Below are positions 8,661-18,933 of a DNA stretch of 64,000 nt, one piece after another. Source of the DNA: Asterias amurensis (Eukaryota > Echinodermata > Asteroidea > Forcipulatida > Asteriidae). Each line of letters starts with the position of its first letter. Position 1 is the first letter of the stretch. Under the pieces are notes generated by a model. That model was not told the DNA's origin and made no database searches. It saw only the letters and a program-made list of their open reading frames with translations. Position numbers and translations under genes: made by a program. The stretch covers positions 14,094,012 to 14,158,011 of the forward strand of contig NC_092665.1 of NCBI RefSeq assembly GCF_032118995.1, read 5' to 3'.

Positions 8661-11212
8661 ATCAAACAAGAAGTTGTAGTATATAGGCCATGAGTGTCGT
8701 GTATAATCTGGTGATTTTTGTATCGACAGAGTAGGAATTATGATGGTGAGATTATTAGCATGAAGCCTATACACTCGTGATCACGAGTAGATCGGGCAAA
8801 ATCTCGCTTGTTTTCAAACATTGTTTGGACTACTTTGGTCCCTCAAACTCGTGAATTAAAGGGAACAAACTCGCGCATGAGTCCCGACGTCCGAATAACA
8901 TTCGCGCGAGACATTTTAATTTTTTTCGTTTTGTTTTTTGCGTAACATGCGGGAGCAAAACTTTTGGCTATTTGACACGTACCAGTGGTGAGGACATCTT
9001 TGGTTTCCGGTGGTGAGGCATCCGTTGGAAGTTTTCGAGTTCCTCATCAAGTCTTCCATCGCTACTATCACCACACTGTAAAACAAAAAAGTATACAAAG
9101 TGAAGACAATAATACATTTGCAAAATTGCGTGAAGTGCCGATTTCACAAAAGAGGTATATACGACTGTTTGATAATCGATCGTATTCCTAAACAAAGCAA
9201 GATGTCACAATACAAATCATAATAGTGAAATCAAAAAGTTATCATCGAGCCCCGGTAATGTGAGTGCCGTCGTTCGAATAACATACGCGCGAGACATTTT
9301 TTTTTTTTTTTTTTTTTCTGCGTAACATGCGGGAGCAAAACGTTTGGCTATTTGCCACGTACCAGTGGTGAGGACATCTTTGGTTTCCGACGGTGAGGCG
9401 TCCGCTGGAAGTTTTCGAGTTCCTCATCAAGACTTCCATCGCTACTATCACCACACTGTAAAACAAAAAAGTATACAAAGTGAAGACAATATACATTTGC
9501 AAAATTGCATGAAGTGCCGATTTCACAAAAGAGGTTTGATAATCGATCGTATTCCTAAACAAAGTAAGATGTCACAATACAAATCATAATAGTGATATCG
9601 ACAAGTGGAGTGCACCAAGTGAGAAGACTGGTCTTGGACAATTACCAAAGATGGCCAGTGTCTTTAAAGAAACGCTAGTCAGTGACACAGAACGTTACCT
9701 CATTAATTTTGACTTCTATTCTGACCTGATTAACAGTTAGCAAACAAAATGTACACGTTATTCACCTGGGAACTAGTTTTCTGGTTGGATGGCATCAATG
9801 GGGACGAGGCATTGTGCCTCATCCTCTTTTTCTTGAGGACATCATTTTCGTTTGGCGATTCGGTCTGTTCATTGTCCTCGTCACTGGAACTCGACTAAAA
9901 AAAATCACAAAACAGTATTTATGTTTATATGTTTATATTTCTGTTGTAATTGTAATTTGTTGTTTTGTAAAGCGCATAGAGATGTTAATTCATATTATGC
10001 GCTATATAAATGTAATTTATTATTATTATTTATTTATAAAAGGTTGACCTATTGATATATTTTTAGCACTCATACTTCTTACCAATTTGTAAATAAGTTA
10101 AAATTTTGACCTCAAGTAAAGTGAGCCCAGCTCTCCTGTAAATTCGTGGAACTTCTTGCCTCACAGTGTACAGAGAATCGCTTCCAAAAGCCCTTTTCAC
10201 ACGGCAAAAATGTAGCCAGGGTCCCTTGCTACAAAATTAACTAGCGTGAACTGTTTATTTGTTATCACCGTACGTGACTGATTTTGTGAGCTTTCACACT
10301 GCCAAGTGAAAAAAAAAAAAAAAAACTAACCCCTGTGCGACATGAGAGTGATATGGCGAACTGGGATCACCTTATTAGTTGGACAAGATAGCACACACAA
10401 TAGCATGCGCTGTATGTGCATTTTCACCTAGGACGTCGTTCAATAAACAAGGGTTCCTTTCTGACGATGATGTAGCCCACGTCCTTGTGTAAGATTTTAT
10501 ACCATCCCCTTTGGCCGACCGAAATGTATACCAAACAGCCCTTCCCTGTTTTAACTAAAATGCTTAATATAAATTCTTCAGTAGATTTTGTTGCGTGTAT
10601 CTGTTATCCTTTTGTTCTATATGAATAATTGTAAGTGTTTATATCTTTTAATGAATTCGGAAATGGTTTGGCCCTTGGGCCAAAATAAACCAGAATCGTG
10701 TAGGCCTTATACAACTTTTAATGGTTTCATATTGCGCAGCAGAACACTTCACCTGGAGTGTGACGTTCTTAGTAAGTTGACAAACCCACGTTATTCACAA
10801 CACGACATTTAATTTTCTTGATGATGATCACATGGTTGGTGCTAAGATTGTGTATCATTTTTACCTACCGACGTTCGCGGACCTCAAATTCTAAATTTTG
10901 AGGTCTCGAAATCAAATTAGATGAAAATTACTACATCACTTCAGAGGGAGCCGTTTCTCACAGTGTTTTTTACTGTCAACAGCTCCCCATTACTCGTTAC
11001 CAAGTAGAGTTTTGTGCTAATAATTATTTTGAGTAATTACCAATAGTGTACACTGCCTTTATTCGGAAAGTACTTAAAAGTGCTCACTAAAAACTTCTGT
11101 TGCAACAAAATAAAATAAAACACCACATGATACGAACCCGCATGGTATGTCTTTTCACCAGTTTCCTCGCACTTCGGTTGACACTGCCTTCTGATGAGTC
11201 CGACGACGACAT
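7432..11212 (-). CDS. Gene A: unrecognised 362-residue protein with CxCG...VGxxCI domain (five exons)
   Basis: Exons 11212-11138, 9894-9766, 9455-9363, 9075-8983 and 8130-7432 join in phase 0 throughout, with GT/AG at each junction, and give 362 residues ending TGA at 7434-7432. The first four exons (130 residues) are low complexity: Ser/Asp/Glu starts (MSSSDSSEGS, SSSSDEDNEQ, CGDSSDG) followed by Lys/Arg tails. The last exon begins acidic, then has a compact domain: DREVFSEWKFTGVEDIG, SCPCGKQGIKYLFHI, TTFVGSECIKQF. The CxCG pair and the later Cys suggest a small metal-binding fold. I do not recognise the family; gene B is its paralogue. Acidic/basic linkers suggest a nuclear or nucleic-acid-associated protein, but this is inference. 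Confidence 0.68.
8455..8668 (+). mobile_element. 3' end of a non-LTR retrotransposon (LINE) with GATT-type tail
   Basis: The frame SLNTFKALLKAHLFQEAYHQ then stop (8491-8556) is the typical C-terminus of CR1/Jockey-like reverse-transcriptase ORFs. It is followed by a short 3' tail (TTTAGGCGCTATACAAATTA) and seven TTGA/GATT repeats to about 8660. It lies in the intron of gene A. Confidence 0.6.
8983..9075 (-). CDS. Gene A linker exon, tandem copy 2 (31 codons)
   Basis: Same length and splice sites as 9363-9455. Encodes CGDSSDGRLDEELENFQ, then RMPHHRKPKMSSPL. Since 93 is divisible by three, including both copies keeps the frame. Confidence 0.62.
9363..9455 (-). CDS. Gene A linker exon, tandem copy 1 (31 codons)
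   Basis: Acceptor TTTTACAG, donor GTACGT. Encodes CGDSSDGSLDEELENFQ, then RRKPKMSSPL. It and its flanks are a near-identical tandem duplicate of the exon at 8983-9075. Confidence 0.62.
9600..9667. repeat. MITE family M, 3' end fragment
   Basis: CACCAAGTGAGAAGACTGGT ... GACAATTACCAAAGATGGCC matches the last 65 bases of the family. Confidence 0.6.
9766..9894 (-). CDS. Gene A linker exon (43 codons)
   Basis: Acceptor TTTTTTTAG, donor GTGAAT. Encodes SSSSDEDNEQTESPNENDV, then a basic KKKRMRHN. The SSSS start matches the 21771-21854 exon of gene B. Confidence 0.62.
9960..10045. repeat. LINE-tail-like fragment with ATT microsatellite
   Basis: GTAAAGCGCATAGAG...ATGCGCTATATAAATGTAAT followed by TTATTATTATT, a common 3' tail form of invertebrate non-LTR elements. 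No coding part is seen. Confidence 0.45.
10873..11061. repeat. MITE family M, 3' half (reverse orientation)
   Basis: Contains the family core CCTCAAATTCTAAATTTTGA and the terminus ATTACCAATAGTGTACACTG. The outer left half is missing. Confidence 0.6.
11138..11212 (-). CDS. Gene A first coding exon
   Basis: ATG at 11212-11210 opens MSSSDSSEGSVNRSARKL and runs to KRHTMR before donor GTTCGTAT. Gene B's first exon ends at the same unusual GTTCGTAT donor, which supports both models. Confidence 0.6.
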
Positions 11213-11387
11213 TTTGACCCTGCTATAAAATTGGTCAGTAAATACTAGTATTAGGCCTACTTGTGGGTTAGACCACAATAGAAACTTGCTAAGGGAAGTG
11301 ATCGACGCAAAGTGGTATTGTTTTCTTCCTACTTCGCTGCGCTCATAAGTATGACAAATAATTTGGTTTAACAAAGACGGTTGTTAT

Positions 11388-11792
11388 TATTATGGTTTTT
11401 CGCAATAACGGTTACAAACACGGGGAAAACCCCATGGCGTCACTAAGTGGAAGTTAGCCTTGTGTACAAGTCGTTAATGTTCTGTCGTGGTGGTGGCGTA
11501 ATGATTCAGATTTCCGCGATCGTAGACTCTTCTCGCGCGAAGCTGCTGGCTGCTGGCCCCCATCATTTAGACTGCACACACACAGCGCGATAGCAGTAGA
11601 TTCGCGAAGGCCGGGCAGTCTCGCGAGAATATCACGTGTCCGCGGGAATTGCGGAGGTGGGATTGCTATCACCGCGACAGACAAGTCTAGATTACAGTAA
11701 ACGCCGCTAGTATTTCTCACTCAGTGAAATACGAGACGGTGGGTTTTCCCCGTGTGTGTGTGTGTAACCGTTATTGCGAAATACCATAACAT
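11388..11792. repeat. Foldback element with about 40-bp arms
   Basis: TTATGGTTTTTCGCAATAAC...CACGGGGAAAACCCC (11388-11433) is inverted at 11741-11792 (GGGTTTTCCCCGTG...TTATTGCGAAATACCATAA). The right arm carries a GTGTGT expansion. The interior is GC-rich and non-coding. Confidence 0.75.
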
Positions 11793-12591
11793 TATGTAGT
11801 GGCGAGTTTACCACAGTTTCAACACTACACAAATACAAATAGGGGCGTACAATATGCATGCCCTAAAACACCATAATTATTTTCAAAAAGCCACAAATCA
11901 GTAAAGGTGCCTAGAAAATCGTGTGGCTCACCGGATCTCACCGAAATCAGAGAAACAGAGCGCCCGCTAGCGTTCGTTCATTACAAGTGTGTACAGTTTT
12001 TGCCGTGCATAGATCGGAACGTTGGTTGTGTGTGTGACCGCGCAACACCAATGGTCTTGGAACCAAGACTAAGCCTAGACTAAAAAGAGATCATGTCAAA
12101 GTTCTTGAAATGCGCGACTTCAACGGTACAAACGGAGGGGATAGTATAAACCTACGGCTGATTGCACAGACTAGTCAACTAATGTATTTGTCTGTTCCTA
12201 GCTTCCCCGGGTCGACGACCCAGGTATGACCTCAGTGCGTTCACTCGGGTCAGACCCAAGTAACCTCCTTGTGGAGCAGGTTCCTGCTGACACAGTTGCA
12301 TGACGTCACGACGAAACACTCTCTTAATGGTTACTATTATGTTTGAAATTCAGCGATAGACTGCCATCCACCTTAAAATTATTGCAGCGACTGTGCGCAT
12401 AATTAGTATTTACAGGTACACTTTTGTTGCATGGGATTGTAAAACAATTCAACGTTGCAGTATTGTGACAACGTGCCCGTAGTAGAAACAAATGGCGTAT
12501 AGGCCTCCCTTGTGCCACACCCCTTACATTTTACCCTTGTGTTGGAGCATGCAGAGTGGTTATCTCAACCTGTTTGTTACAGTCGTATTAA

Positions 12592-12973
12592 AGGAACACG
12601 TTGCCTTGGATCGGACGAGTTGGTCAAAACAAAAGCGTTTGTAACCGTTTTTTATAAAATGCATATGGTTGGAAAGATGTTTTAAAAGTAGAATACAATG
12701 ATCCACACAAGTTTGCCTCGAAATTGCGTGGTTTTCCTTCTACTGTGCGAACTAACATGGTCGGCCATTTATGGGAGTCAAAATTTTGACCCCCATAAAT
12801 GGCCGACGTGTTAGTCGACAAGGTAAAAGGAAAACCACGCAATTTCGAGGCATGTTTGTGTGGATCATTGTATTCTACTTTTACAACATCTTTCTACCCA
12901 TATGCATTTTATAAAAAACTGTTACAAACGCTTTTCAAAGACCAACTCGACCGATCCAAGGCAACGTGTTCCT
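12592..12973. repeat. Palindromic MITE family P, complete
   Basis: The two halves are reverse complements meeting near 12785 (AAAATTTTGACTCC...). It starts AAGGAACACGTTGCCTTGGA, ends with the complement, and is flanked by TTAA (12588-12591 and 12974-12977). Confidence 0.85.
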
Positions 12974-12975
12974 TT

Positions 12976-13400
12976 AAGTGCGTTCATGTGAACCCATAAT
13001 CCTTGAATGACCTTCGTTGGCTTGCGGTTAAGGTATAGGATTAATGTATTACATTATTTTGTGACCTTAAAAATATATATATTTTTTTTAGCTTCAGGTT
13101 ACCTCAGCATAGCCTTTAATCAAGTCGCACGCGGCGGCGGCACGCCAGTGCGTGATATCTGGGGTCGTGTTTGAGAAGTAGGTGCCGCGTGCGCCTTGAC
13201 TAAAGGCTAACCTTAGCCCTGAGTGATCCACCAACCTTTACCACAACGAAAGGCACTGGACACCTTTATTAACTGCCAAAGACCAGTATTCTCCCTCGTT
13301 GATGTATCCCATAAGTATAACTAATCAGCGAAAATTTGGGCTCAATATTGGTCGTTGAAGTTGCAATAAGAGAATAACGAAAGAAAAACACCTTTGTGGC
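12976..13400. repeat. Dispersed repeat shared with 34020-34440
   Basis: The same order of segments (GAACCCATAATCCTTGA..., a GC-rich CGCACGCGGCGGCGGCACGC block, then a family M-like part) occurs in both places, so it is a repeated non-coding element. Confidence 0.7.
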
Positions 13401-14043
13401 ACAATATTTTCTATTGTATTTTGTTCAATATAAATGGGTCTCATAACTCATTTAATTTGTGTGTGTTGTTTTATTTGAAGGGGACAGTTTTGGCTCTTGC
13501 AATATCGCCAGATGGAAGATATGTGGCATCTGCAGGTAAGCTGAGGTTTTTATTTTTTTATTTGGTAAATGTTGAACAGGCGTGAGATTTTCCAGGTTTT
13601 TGCCTCATGCTAAGCAGACATGAGCAGGATACCAGTTAAAAATTGTACATGTGACTCGATATTTAGGCTGGTAACCTGATTCTGATAAGCATAATTTTGT
13701 TGTGGTTGACGATTTTTGTTTGTGACTTTTTTTTTAATGCTTGAAGGTGAAGATCGGCGAGTGAAACTATGGGACATTGGCTCAGGCAGCCTGGTCAAGG
13801 AATTAAGGGGACACACAGACTCTCCCTGTCTACAGTCTTGCATTCAGTCCAGATAGCTCCATGCTTTCTACTGGTGAGTTGAAGGGGGTTTGAAATTAAA
13901 GGGACACATGGAACGGGCGATTTGGTCCATGAAACGGGTTTGAAACCGTTTGTTATGATACGCGAGTGAAACTATGGACCAGCAGCCTGGTCAAGGTATT
14001 AAGGGGACACACAGACTCTGTCTGCAGCCTCGCATTCAGTCCT

Positions 14044-14285
14044 GGACCCAATTTCATAGAGCTGCTAAGCACAATAATTTTCTTAGCATGAAATTTTTGC
14101 TTTGATAAAAACAGGATTACCAAGCAAATTTCCACGTGATTTTCAGGATAAGCAAACAACAGCTGAATACCTGTAACAAGCAATATGCAACAAATGGATA
14201 TTTGGTTGGTAATCCTGTTTTTATCAAGGAAGAAATTCCATGCAAAGCAAATTTTTGTGCTTAGCAGCTCTATGAAATTGGGCCC
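14044..14285. repeat. MITE family G, complete copy inside the exon fragment
   Basis: Starts CCCAATTTCATAGAGCTGCT and ends with its complement then GGGCCC. It splits the second, partial copy of the TAF5L exon: CATTCAGTCCT lies to the left and AGATAGCTCCATGCT to the right. In the parent locus only the left end remains (4049-4080). Confidence 0.78.
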
Positions 14286-16484
14286 AGATAGCTCCATGCT
14301 CTCTACTGGTGAGTTGAAGGGGGTTTGAAAATAAAGGGATACGTTGCCATGGAATGGTCGAGTTGGTATTTTTATTAGTGGATATAATGATCTACACAAA
14401 TATGGCCTTAAGTAAGTCAAGTAAACCCTGCCTTTAAACACCAAAAGAAATTGTTGTAATTAATTGAAGCTACAGTTAAGGTTTATTTGTTTAAAAATTT
14501 CATCGCACCAACTAATCGTTAAAAATATTACTATATTTGAAAACCCAAACCTGACAGAAATTTCCCAAGAATAATATACAATTAAACACCAGAAAGCTGC
14601 ATCGCCACATTTTTTTGCTGAATTGACAGTTTTAAAATGGCCGCCAATGTTTGTTGTGACTTCACAGGCCAACACATAGGCCCACACACTACCAAGTCAG
14701 AGATCAGTGTTTGGAACCTATGCACATTTACCTGGTATGCCTGCTGCCACCTAGTGTTCAAAAGTCTCCAACTAGTAACAAACAAGAGATGAGTTATTGT
14801 TGGGATCTGACAATAAGCTTTGTATGCACACTTTTTGTGTTAGAAATGTTTCGCTCAGTGTGTTTCCGGGACAATTACTTCTCTTTTCAGTTTGATACAG
14901 CTTCAATTGTCAAAATTTGTTCTGAAAGAAAGTTCTAAATATTTCAGTCTGTCAGCGAAAACCTTGGCGATACAACTTCAACTAATGACTAAAACTACGT
15001 ATTTAAGGTCATACATTAATTATTTGTACACTGAGTAAAAAGAGACTGATTACAGTAAAGAATGTTAAAAATCAATAAAGTTGAAAAACAATTAAACAAA
15101 TCAAAAGTGAAACAATATGTCAATTGGTTATATTATATGAAAAGTTTAAACCAAAAAGGAACAGCAGTCATTTTTTTAAATATCAATTGAATGATAAAAT
15201 AAAACAATAATTAAAGGAACATTACAGAATTGGTTTTTGCTAACAAAACATTTGCTGGCAGTGTAAGCACTTTATGTAATCCACCACTAACGTAAACTGA
15301 CAAACCTGTAGAAGTTTGAGATCGATCGGCCTTCTGGGTTACAAGAGAATAGTTAAAAACCAATTACAAACTTTTCTTGCGTCCATGCCAAAATAAAAAT
15401 GAATAAAACGCTCCCCGAGCGATAACTGCAAAGTTAGATTATTTATTTCTCATCAAATATGACATTTCAGACAGAAATATTTCAAGTGATTTTTTTCAAC
15501 TATCATCACCATTAGACCATGTAAGTTTTATGTAAATCCGTGATCTTCACGATTTTTGTTCCTTACCAATTCTGTAACGTTTTAAGCAAATCGTGAAAAT
15601 CACAATTCTGTAACGTTCCTTTAAGCAAATCGTGAAAATCACAATTCTGAAACGTTCTTTTAATGTAAAGCACAGAGGAAGAACTTGGGTGTCTCCTTTC
15701 TCTAATTTGAGCGATTGAAGTTTCAGGCCCACAACTTTCCTCTAGATTTTTCCTCAGTTATCATGATTCTGTCTTGCTGTGCCTTGCACTTCCCTCTCTA
15801 TTTTTACAATTTCTGCATAACATCTACTTTAAGCCCCCAATATTCATCCATATCAAGTTTTACCAGCAGTTCTGCTGTCTACTAGAATGTTTTATTATTA
15901 TTGTAATAAATCGCAAAACTTAAAGTATCAAACACTCAAACAATAGGGAAACTGACTGGTTAAATGGTATTATAGTTTTGGGTTGAACAAAGAATGTTTT
16001 ACCAGCAGCCTTCAAATTAATGCTTATTTTAAAATTTTCTTTGTGGGGGGTAAAAAGTGATATATTTTTTTCTATGACCGTAGTACTTCCAAGATAGAAA
16101 TGTTTCTCAAAATGCATTATATGTACTATCCAAATCTGCTGTACTTCTTTCCACATCAGTTTTTGTTTTGAGTAAATCAATCTGTTTAAATCTATTGATA
16201 TTCCTGCAGGTGGCATTGACAACACACTGAGAATAAATTATGGGATGTACGACACAATTACTCTGCTACACAGTGAGTATTTATTTCTTAAATATTTTTG
16301 CTTTTTCATTTTTGTCATAATGATGGAGATAGTTGAATGCGAGCGACGAAGTGCTCAAAATATTGTTTGACTTAATACAAAAAAAATTCCAGAAGACAAT
16401 CAGAGCATACTGATTAAAAATGTCAAGTTGAAAAAACCAACAGTTCTTTTCAGAGCCAGCCCAACTCATTTAGAGATTACATTA

Positions 16485-16547
16485 CATGGTGTTACTGCAA
16501 ACCTTACTATTTCATTGACATAGTAAGGTTTGCAGTAACACCATGTT
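16485..16547. repeat. Near-perfect 31-bp inverted repeat (copy of 5259-5321)
   Basis: Same palindrome as in the parent intron with one mismatch in the left arm. Confidence 0.8.
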
Positions 16548-16648
16548 ATGGTAAATGCTAATGTCATATTATTTCCACCATGCAAAGTTTCAAATCCTAC
16601 TTTAAATATTTTGTTGTTATAGTTATTTTTCTCTTTCGGCGACAGTTA

Positions 16649-16891
16649 GGGAGCGTCTCAAAAGTCGGAACGGTAGGAACGTTCTTTTTGGATCGCAAGA
16701 GTATCCCCGCCGCTTTACTTGGACCGGTCCTTTGGACCGCCAGAGCGATCTTTTGGATCGTTCCAAATGCGTGACCGCGTCCAATCTCATGTTAGAACGT
16801 TCCTAATGTCATGATGTTGCGATCCTGCGGGCATATGCCCGCAGGAACGTTCTTTTGCGCTAGGAACGTGCCCGACTTTTGAGACGCTCCC
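16649..16891. repeat. MITE family S (GGGAGCGTCTC ends), inserted after the TAF5L duplication
   Basis: GGGAGCGTCTCAAAAGTCGG at the left and its complement at the right, with TTA on each side (16646-16648, 16892-16894). The parent intron has GACAGTTATATGCG at 5415-5428 with a single TTA: the empty site. Confidence 0.88.
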
Positions 16892-17035
16892 TTATATGCG
16901 CGCATAATTATAGCTAGAAGTTCCACCTGACCTGACCTCATTAAATGTTGTTCCTAGAAAGGAGCTGTTTAATTTTTCTATCGCAACTAAGATCAAGATG
17001 TAGGTCTTAAAGTAGCTTGTAAACAGGATTAGATA

Positions 17036-17225
17036 ATAATAATAATAATAATAATAAAAAACATTTATATAGCACCAAATCCATTAAAAATGCTCCCAGG
17101 CACTTTACAACAAGAAGAAAAAAAGAAAAAAATTTAACCACAAAAAACTAAATAATTAAAAGGTCCACGCGTTGTAGGACCACACGATTAAAAACCACAA
17201 CAATTATTATGATATTAACAAATCT
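17036..17225. repeat. AAT-microsatellite-linked dispersed element, absent from parent copy
   Basis: AATAATAAT repeats followed by ACATTTATATAGCACCAAAT and AGGCACTTTACAACAAG. The parent has an uninterrupted TTTAGATCTAGGGATGAG (about 5566-5579). Related short pieces are at 17493-17530, 35848-35910 and 56656-56720. Confidence 0.6.
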
Positions 17226-17422
17226 AGGGATGAGAAAAATGTGCATTTTAATCTGAAGTAAAAGTTAGTTTTTTGTGTTTTTTTTCTCTTTTTGTCAGAT
17301 CTGAAAGTGGTTCTGCAACTGAACTCCTTGGATCATTCTCCATCAAGTCAACCGTCCTTCATTATTCTCAGTTCACAAAATGTAATCTTTTGACAACTGC
17401 GGGAGTAACCTCACAGTCTTGA

Positions 17423-18219
17423 AGACCTAAAGTCTTTCATCTTAAGCCATATCCAGACATCTCTATGGACCCCAGTTCCAATCCCGGATGGGTTATAATA
17501 ATAAAATAATAATTACACAGCATTTATAAAGGCGCACTAAATCTGGTGTAAAACCATTCAAAGGCGCCGGTCAAGATGGAAAAGAGGGAATTCTCAAGTG
17601 TTAGGGAAAGCAAGTGTGAACAGGTGTGTCTAAAGTTGCTGCTGAAAGATGGAGATATGTATTTCCCTGAGGTTTTCAGGGAGTGAATTCCAGAGCCCGA
17701 TATTTTCTGGCAGGCCTGATTGTCATATATATGAAAATCAGTGCACAAACTTATAATATGTTTTTTTTTTCATGGATAGGTACTCACATGCCTTATCTGT
17801 ATTAATGGTTGTGTACATTTCAATAAAACAGTGAAAATGAACCCAGATGTATTTTGTGAATGGATTTGTTCAATCCAATTCATGTTGAATGCAAACATGC
17901 ATCTGATAGTGATGAAGTAGTTGTTTCTACGAAAGCTCATGCAGGTTTTTAAAATGTAATTAAGTCAGTTATTTAAGTGCTACCTTCCTTGTTGTATTAC
18001 AGAAGACATTTTATCTTCATAATGGAATGAAACAGTTTGTGCTGGTGTTCTCTCTTTAACCCCGCCCCAGCCCTCCAGAGTAAAGAATAATCTATGCAAT
18101 TCAAAATTCTCTTGCCCAGCAGTCAATCCTGACTGTCAAATTGTTGCCATATTGATGGCTTTTTCGGCTATGTTTCATTCACAAAGCTTCATAGGACTTG
18201 ATAGTAACAAGTGCTTTTT
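17423..18219. other. Intergenic, convergent between TAF5L pseudogene and gene B
   Basis: Apart from an AAT-linked repeat fragment near 17493-17540, I see no coding exon or element with recognisable ends. Confidence 0.45.
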
Positions 18220-18933
18220 TCATAGGTTTTGTGGTTTTGTTTTGTTTTGGGATGGATGCGTCAGTTCTGCGTGAAGTATTTTAGCTGTCCACAGCCCATC
18301 GCACTCGATCAACTTAACCTTGATTGTGTAACTCTTGTTTAGTTCCATTGTTTTCAACCAGCTGCTTGGCATGGTCGCAGTTAAGGTTGGCTTCTGGACT
18401 TTCGGAGGAACATCAATCGGAATCGATTGACTGTCGCCGAAGAGGCCAATTTCTTTCACAATCGGGGTGCTTGCATAAATTTGGAAGCTCACTGTGGTAT
18501 CTTCCCCATTGGTTTGTTTGTGGCACTCCTCACTGTCGGAGGTTGTGCGTTCGGTCTCATTTGTGCTCGCATTATGCCAGATTAGACGGCCTTGGATTCC
18601 CTTGCTTTCTAATTTATGTCGAATCTTTTCAAGTTTTATAGCATTGTTGTCAAATTTAAAAAGTGTAATGCATCTTCGACCTACAAACGTTTGTTCCCCT
18701 GTGTCAATGTGTTCAATGTAGTTTAGGTGGCGAATGTCTTTTTTGCCACAAGGACAATTCTTTTTTGGACCACATAGGCCTAAGTCGATACACTTAACTA
18801 AACGCCACCCGCTGAAGACATCGTGGTAGTAACCTGGGCGTCCCAGACTCTCCAGATGTGGTACAAGTTTACGTTGAGCATAAGAAGGGTAATAAGCTGT
18901 TCGTGCCCTGGTTATTTCCTTTCTTTCGGGTTC
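18220..18933 (-). CDS. Gene B last exon, CxCG domain (237 codons)
   Basis: Acceptor AATAATAG at 18935-18934. The open frame has no internal ATG before the CxCG core, so it must be entered by splicing. The core CPCGK...HI...GEQTFVGRRCI aligns with gene A. The C-terminal third (SWLKTMELNKSYTIKVKLIE) differs from gene A. Confidence 0.72.
   Translation of the reverse strand, partial: EPERKEITRARTAYYPSYAQRKLVPHLESLGRPGYYHDVFSGWRLVKCIDLGLCGPKKNCPCGKKDIRHLNYIEHIDTGEQTFVGRRCITLFKFDNNAIKLEKIRHKLESKGIQGRLIWHNASTNETERTTSDSEECHKQTNGEDTTVSFQIYASTPIVKEIGLFGDSQSIPIDVPPKVQKPTLTATMPSSWLKTMELNKSYTIKVKLIECDGLWTAKILHAELTHPSQNKTKPQNL

Larger units (their letters stand above)
11213..13401. other. Region upstream of gene A: foldback elements, no gene
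   Basis: Between gene A's first coding exon and the TAF5L copy there are an inverted-repeat element (11388-11792), a palindromic MITE (12592-12973) and a dispersed repeat (12976-13400). Gene A's 5' UTR and promoter should lie just above 11212. I see no convincing TATA box and no coding exon. Confidence 0.5.
13402..17482 (+). pseudogene. TAF5L: Segmental copy of the 3' half of TAF5L, disabled
   Basis: Sequence from CAATATTTTC at 13402 to the base near 17482 matches 3376-about 6150, including introns. Four exons recur: 13481-13535 (intact), 13747-13873 (four extra bases after ACAGACTCT), 16210-16272 (five extra bases, AATTA type) and 17299-17422 (intact). The four-base insertion shifts the frame into TAG at 13854-13856. 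The first three exons of the parent set in this window are absent. No reading frame can give a WD40 propeller, so this is a non-processed pseudogene. Introns differ from the parent by several transposon gains and losses. Confidence 0.88.

Noticed and set aside
13481-17422. Second functional TAF5L gene
   Set aside because: The 5' exons are absent and the +4 insertion leads to a TAG in the same exon.
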